This document shows positions 59,416 to 64,000 of a stretch of DNA of 64,000 nt, one piece after another. Location of the stretch: positions 78,774-142,773 of the forward strand of contig JAIORV010000157.1 of NCBI GenBank assembly GCA_021107945.1. The letters run 5' to 3'. A model generated the notes under the pieces. That model saw nothing but the letters and a program-made list of their open reading frames with translations. It searched no databases and was not told the origin of the DNA. Numbering within the stretch: position 1 is the stretch's first letter; each line of letters begins with the position of its first letter. Both the position numbers and the translations under genes were made by a program. Source of the stretch: Vulcanimicrobiota bacterium (GTDB lineage Bacteria; Vulcanimicrobiota; JAJTBE01).

Positions 59416-59505
59416 TGGAATGAGTATCTGTTAGCTGCAAAAAAAACAGAGGGAAATCGGAAGTAAGAAGTTGAATCAAATTTCCAACCCGACAATTTCA
59501 TCACA

Positions 59506-59532
59506 TAATAAAAAAGAACCGTCAGGGGTTCT
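59506..59532 (-). terminator. Rho-independent terminator
   Basis: Minus strand AGAACC-CCTGAC-GGTTCT followed by TTTTTTATTATG. Confidence 0.65.
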
Positions 59533-59559
59533 CCTGTTTAAACCCTAAACTCCCCGATA

Positions 59560-59934
59560 TTACCAACCCTGTCCGGCGGTTTTCAGGGAAAGCATTTCTA
59601 ATTTTCGGCCGAGGCTCATTCCCTCCTGATTGCTTTTTTCTGGAGGTTTCAACCCCAAATTTTGGAGGAATGCATCCATATTCAGCGGATTATCCTGGTG
59701 ATTCTCGCCGGATTTCGCCATTATCGCCTCTTCCCGGGCTTCTCCGGAAATATTCACCCTGTCCAGGACATTGATTCCTGCAGGCTTCTCAGGTATTTGC
59801 TCCTGATGTTGTTGTTGCTGCTGTTGCTTGGCTAAACCTGTTCTTTGTCCGGTTACGCGGGAAAAATACGAATAAGCGTCTCGGACGCTGTTTTGCGGGA
59901 TTGAAGAATTGTTGGGTCCAACCTTATTAATCAT
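59560..59934 (-). CDS. Hypothetical protein, Gln-rich segment
   Basis: MINKVGPNNSSIPQNSVRDAYSYFSRVTGQRTGLAKQQQQQQHQEQ...VDRVNISGEAREEA-like region; terminator downstream. Confidence 0.6.
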   Translation of the reverse strand: MINKVGPNNSSIPQNSVRDAYSYFSRVTGQRTGLAKQQQQQQHQEQIPEKPAGINVLDRVNISGEAREEAIMAKSGENHQDNPLNMDAFLQNLGLKPPEKSNQEGMSLGRKLEMLSLKTAGQGW

Positions 59935-60038
59935 ATATTCTCCAGACAGGTAAAATAAATATACCGCCTGTTAACAGTATATAAAATGAATGTTACAGAT
60001 TTGTTAAAAACATGTAACATTTTTGTAAAATTTATTAA

Positions 60039-60800
60039 TCAAAGAGTTTCGATTCCTCCGCTGGGAGGTTCTATAGGGGTTGACTTTAACTCCGGCTCTT
60101 TTTTCGGCGCGGGAGTTTTCTCCAGGGGCTTCGATTCGCTGTCGGGAGTTTTTTCCTCTACAGGCGTCTCTTCCGGTGATATTGATTTATCCCCTCCATT
60201 TGAATCCCCGGCAGGGGACTCCTTTTCTTCTTCTCCATTTTCTGTCGGAGTAGTCGGGCTACCGGTGGCGTCGGGAATAACTTCAATCGGGGGCGCGGAG
60301 CTTTTTGAATCGGGAATTATATCAGACTCGCCCGGTTGAAGATCTTCGGGATATTCAAAAGGTTCCTCAATTGGCGATTCGATGGGTGATTCGCTGGGGG
60401 GCGTGCCTTTCACCGTTATTCTGACTTTCACTTTTGCACCTGAGTAATAAAGGGGCTCATCGATAAAGACCTTCAAACATTTCTCACCACAGAAATAAAA
60501 CATTTTCCCGGCATAACTATAATGATACGGAGCATCCGCCGGATCAACAGCTTTACCGCAAACAGGATCAGTAACGGTAATGCCGGAATCGAGATCCTTC
60601 CCGGATTCTCCGGATCTTCCATCGCTATGAGATGGGGAGGAGGTTTGTTTTCCTGTTTTTTTGTTTCCGGTATTCTTCTCGGAATGATGAAGGGCAAGGA
60701 ATATACAAAAAATCATAAGAACAAGTAAAACCGCAAATGATATTACTACCTTAGGCAGAGGTGAACCCGGAGATTTTTCTTTTTTCTTTTCTTCGCTCAA
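60039..60800 (-). CDS. Membrane-anchored YHS-domain protein with long Pro/Ser/Glu-rich tail
   Basis: TM VVISFAVLLVLMIFCIFLAL; YHS DPVCGKAVDPADAPYHYSYAGKMFYFCGEKCLKVFIDEP. Confidence 0.85.
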   Translation of the reverse strand: MSEEKKKEKSPGSPLPKVVISFAVLLVLMIFCIFLALHHSEKNTGNKKTGKQTSSPSHSDGRSGESGKDLDSGITVTDPVCGKAVDPADAPYHYSYAGKMFYFCGEKCLKVFIDEPLYYSGAKVKVRITVKGTPPSESPIESPIEEPFEYPEDLQPGESDIIPDSKSSAPPIEVIPDATGSPTTPTENGEEEKESPAGDSNGGDKSISPEETPVEEKTPDSESKPLEKTPAPKKEPELKSTPIEPPSGGIETL

Positions 60801-60899
60801 AATGTTGACTCCATAAACTTAATAATTTCGATCTATACCCACATGCTAATTTATTATGTTTTGAAGGATGTTTTCCTTTAACTCGAAAAAGATGAAAAT

Positions 60900-62555
60900 A
60901 TGTTTACCATAAGAAAATACAAAGATGAATTTTCATATTACAAATCAAGTCTTATGTCGAAATTGCCTGTTCTCGTCATAATTATTATACTGCTTTTTTT
61001 GTGCAATTGCCATTCCAATTCCGGCAAGGATCTTGTTGATAACACTTTCCGATACGCTATGAAAAGCGATCCCCGGCATCTCAATCCCATACTTGCGTCG
61101 GAAATGGCGTCTATCACCGTCAATAGCTTTATTTTTAACCCCCTTGTAAGATACAACGAGAACCTGGAAATTATTCCAGACCTGGCGGAATCCCGGGAGA
61201 TAAAAGACGGTGGAAGAAGAATTATCTTTCACTTAAAAAAAGGTGTTATGTGGCACGACGGCACGGAGTTTACGGCGGATGACGTTGTTTATACTTTCAA
61301 AAAAATCCTGGATCCAAAAACGAATACATTCAACGCCGGGCTTTTCAAGATGAACAAAAATATTCTCTGGTTCAAATGGGAAGAGAATATTAAATTTAAG
61401 GCGATTGATAAATATACGGTTGAAGCTCGATTACCGTTGCCGTTCGCACCGTTTCTGAACAATCTCACACTTACTCCAATAGCGCCGAAGCATCTTCTTG
61501 AAGGGGAAGACATTAATCTTACCGAGTTCAACAGAAACCCGGTTGGCACGGGACCCTTCAAGTTTAAGGAGTGGAAAACATCAGACAGGATTACCCTCGA
61601 TGCAAACCCCGACTATTTTAACGGAAAGCCAAAACTGGACAGGATCGAGATAAGAATCGTGCCTTCTGCGGAAGGGGCAAGAATTGCACTTATATCGGGA
61701 CAGGTGGACATGGCGGGATTAAGCGCGGAGGATCTTTTCGTGATGAGCTACCTGAAAGAATTCCCCCCTGATCTGAGGATCGAGAAATGGAAGAATTTCA
61801 CATATTTTTATTTCTCATTTGACCTGACCAATCCGTTATTTGCGGATAAAAATGTCAGGTATGCCATAAGTTATGCCGTTGATAAAAAAAACATGGCTAA
61901 ATCGGTACTGCATGGAACGGGATGTCCGATTTATGGACCAATCCCGGCGGCATCCTGGGCATATACGGATGATGTTGAAAAATTTGAGTATAACCCGGAA
62001 AAAGCGAAAAAGTTACTTGATGATGCAGGTTGGAAAATCGGCAAGGACGGCATAAGGGAAAAGAACGGGAAAAGACTTTCGTTCAAGGTGATATATAAAA
62101 ACGGGAGCAGGGCGTCCGAGTCGGCATGCATTCAGCTTCAGAATTACCTGGCGGCGGTGGGGATTGAGCTGAAACTCCAGTCGCTTGATTTCGGGGCGTT
62201 GATAAATTCTTTGTACCCCGGACAATATGAGTCGGTTGTTTTTGACTGGGTGGAGCCTTTCGATCCGGATATTTTCGTGGAATGGCATTCCTCCCAATGT
62301 GGCGATGTGGGGATGAACTTTATGTCATACAAGAACCGGGAGGTTGATATCCTTCTTGAAAAGGCAAGAACAACTCTGGGCAGGGAGGAGAGGAAGAAGC
62401 TCTATTATGAGATACAGCGGAAAATCGCGGCGGACGCTCCATACTTATGGCTGTGGAATCAGGAATCCGCAGTGGGTGTGAATAAAAAGGTGAAAGGTCT
62501 GTCGAAACCCTCGCCTGCGGGTCTCCTGTTATACCCGGAGAAAGTTTATAAATAG
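60900..62555 (+). CDS. Peptide/nickel ABC transporter substrate-binding lipoprotein (SBP_bac_5)
   Basis: LLFLCNCHSN lipobox-like; WHDGTEFTADDVVYTFKKILDP; NPVGTGPFKFKEWKTSDRITLDANPDYFNGKPKLDRIEIRIVP. Confidence 0.92.
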   Translation: MFTIRKYKDEFSYYKSSLMSKLPVLVIIIILLFLCNCHSNSGKDLVDNTFRYAMKSDPRHLNPILASEMASITVNSFIFNPLVRYNENLEIIPDLAESREIKDGGRRIIFHLKKGVMWHDGTEFTADDVVYTFKKILDPKTNTFNAGLFKMNKNILWFKWEENIKFKAIDKYTVEARLPLPFAPFLNNLTLTPIAPKHLLEGEDINLTEFNRNPVGTGPFKFKEWKTSDRITLDANPDYFNGKPKLDRIEIRIVPSAEGARIALISGQVDMAGLSAEDLFVMSYLKEFPPDLRIEKWKNFTYFYFSFDLTNPLFADKNVRYAISYAVDKKNMAKSVLHGTGCPIYGPIPAASWAYTDDVEKFEYNPEKAKKLLDDAGWKIGKDGIREKNGKRLSFKVIYKNGSRASESACIQLQNYLAAVGIELKLQSLDFGALINSLYPGQYESVVFDWVEPFDPDIFVEWHSSQCGDVGMNFMSYKNREVDILLEKARTTLGREERKKLYYEIQRKIAADAPYLWLWNQESAVGVNKKVKGLSKPSPAGLLLYPEKVYK

Positions 62556-62628
62556 GGCTAACTATTCACCGCGGAGATCGTGGAGGGCGCAGAGATGAAA
62601 CAGGAGAAAGGATAAGGATATATTAGCG

Positions 62629-63729
62629 ATGAGCAGATGGATAAAAAAGAACTATAAAAAAATATTGCTCTCACTTGTTGTTCTTTTTTTTATCACAGGA
62701 ATCATATTATATTCCATTCCGATAACAAGGTATATTATCAGGCAGGGATATTGCCAGGCAAAAATAATCCTCAGTCGTCGCTCAATGGATGATATGTTAA
62801 AGGATCCCGGGTTAGATAAAAAGACAAAGGATAAAATACTCCTGGTGGGTGAAATAAAGAAATTCGGTATATCACTTGGACTGAACACCACCGACAGTTA
62901 CAAGACCGTTTATGATACAGGGGGAAAGCCTGTGGTCTGGGCGGTCTCTGCAAGTCCGAAGGATAAGCTGATGCCTGTGAAGTGGAAATTTCCTGTTGTG
63001 GGTGAAGTTCCATACCTGGGTTATTTCAAGAAGAAGGACGCCCTCAGGATGCGTGACAAGTTGAAATCAAAAGGTTACGACACCCTTACCCGCCCGGTTC
63101 AGGCATACAGCACAATAGGAATTCTTCCGGATCCTCTTTTTTCGTCTCTGCTCTTTGGAGGCGAGGAGGGACTTGCAAACACTATCCTTCACGAAATGAC
63201 TCACGAGACCGTTTTTGTAAAAAATGACATACCCTTCAACGAGAGTATGGCCAATTTCGTTGGGAATGTGGGGGGAGTTGAGTTTTTAAAGAAAAAGTAC
63301 GGACAAAACTCGAAACAGGTTAGAAATTCCCTGAATATCAAGCATGATGATGAGGTTTTTTCTGGATTTATGGCGGATTTATATGACGAGCTTGACAAAT
63401 TTTATAAAAGTGACATTACAAAAGAAGACAAGATCGGGGACAGGGAAAAAATATTTGAAAAATATAAAGACAAATTCAGGAAAGATTTAAAACCCCGACT
63501 TCTGACCCGCTGTTTTAACTATTTCCCCCGGTTGAAGCTGAATAACGCGTATGTTCTCTACAACCGCAGATACCACAAGGATTATAATATATTTTACGAG
63601 TTATACGAGTTGCAGGGGAGAGATTTAAAAAAGACAATATCTTTTCTCAAATCCATAAAAAAAGAAAAAGATATAAAAGCGCATATTCAGAAAGAAGTGG
63701 CCGAGTTGGAGACGAGAAGGGAGAAGTGA
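62629..63729 (+). CDS. Predicted membrane-anchored aminopeptidase (PF10023-like)
   Basis: N-terminal TM; LGLNTTDSYKTVYDTGGKPVVWAVSASPKDKLMPVKWKFPVVGEVPYLGYF; HEMTHETVF metalloprotease motif. Confidence 0.85.
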   Translation: MSRWIKKNYKKILLSLVVLFFITGIILYSIPITRYIIRQGYCQAKIILSRRSMDDMLKDPGLDKKTKDKILLVGEIKKFGISLGLNTTDSYKTVYDTGGKPVVWAVSASPKDKLMPVKWKFPVVGEVPYLGYFKKKDALRMRDKLKSKGYDTLTRPVQAYSTIGILPDPLFSSLLFGGEEGLANTILHEMTHETVFVKNDIPFNESMANFVGNVGGVEFLKKKYGQNSKQVRNSLNIKHDDEVFSGFMADLYDELDKFYKSDITKEDKIGDREKIFEKYKDKFRKDLKPRLLTRCFNYFPRLKLNNAYVLYNRRYHKDYNIFYELYELQGRDLKKTISFLKSIKKEKDIKAHIQKEVAELETRREK

Positions 63730-63784
63730 GAAAGGGGAAGTTGGAAATGGGGAAGGACCTTAGTAATATGAGAAGTGAGTCCTG

Positions 63785-64000
63785 TTATACTGAGCGGATC
63801 AAGAATGAAATACTTGATTCCGACGATTTTTTCAAGACGGAGCTCAATTTGTGTTCGCGTTTTTACACAGCGAAGAATCTCAACACAATGGTCTGGAGGG
63901 AGCAAGTCTTAATTAGAAGGAGGATTATTTTGAAGTAGAACTCGTGGAAGAGATCCTTCGCTGTGGAATACATCGGAGATATGTAAAATCCATTCTTGCC
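63785..64000. repeat. Second, window-truncated member of the GCGAAGAATCT/AGATCCTTCGC repeat family
   Basis: TACTGAGCGGATCAAGAA...TTTACACAGCGAAGAATCT...AGAGATCCTTCGCTGTGGAATACATCGGAGATATGTAAAATCCATTCTTGCC, similar to 46490-46672. Confidence 0.65.

Noticed and set aside
63726-63938. 70 aa ORF at window end
   Set aside because: Overlaps the dispersed repeat family; likely repeat translation.

Overview
This 64 kb window looks like chromosomal DNA from a diderm bacterium, probably an uncultured lineage; I cannot assign taxonomy from sequence alone. Housekeeping anchors: rpoB and rpoC, asd, a birA-type biotin ligase, speD, an FKBP, an MscS/cNMP channel and a Ca2+ P-type ATPase. Around them lie a two-component signalling cluster, a Ser/Thr kinase with zinc-ribbon and PEGA-like regions, an FHA + VWA pair, a toxin-antitoxin islet with decayed remnants, large secreted repeat proteins, and a T2SS/T4P-like locus (GspC, GspG, PilX-like) next to four tandem paralogs. 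Main points of interest: (1) a free-standing Hint (intein-like) ORF interrupted by a DUF559/Vsr-like endonuclease domain and bracketed by ~52 bp C-rich direct repeats (19732-20845); (2) RNA polymerase subunits with extra zinc-ribbon-like CxxC...CxxC insertions, two in RpoB and one in RpoC; (3) four tandem secreted paralogs sharing a near-identical C-terminal domain but carrying different Pro-rich low-complexity linkers (PA, PS, PS, DPPV); (4) several families of intergenic hairpin or inverted-repeat elements, including a poly-hairpin element with 14 bp terminal inverted repeats present three times. No CRISPR array, rRNA or tRNA was recognised. All domain calls are by eye, without database searches.
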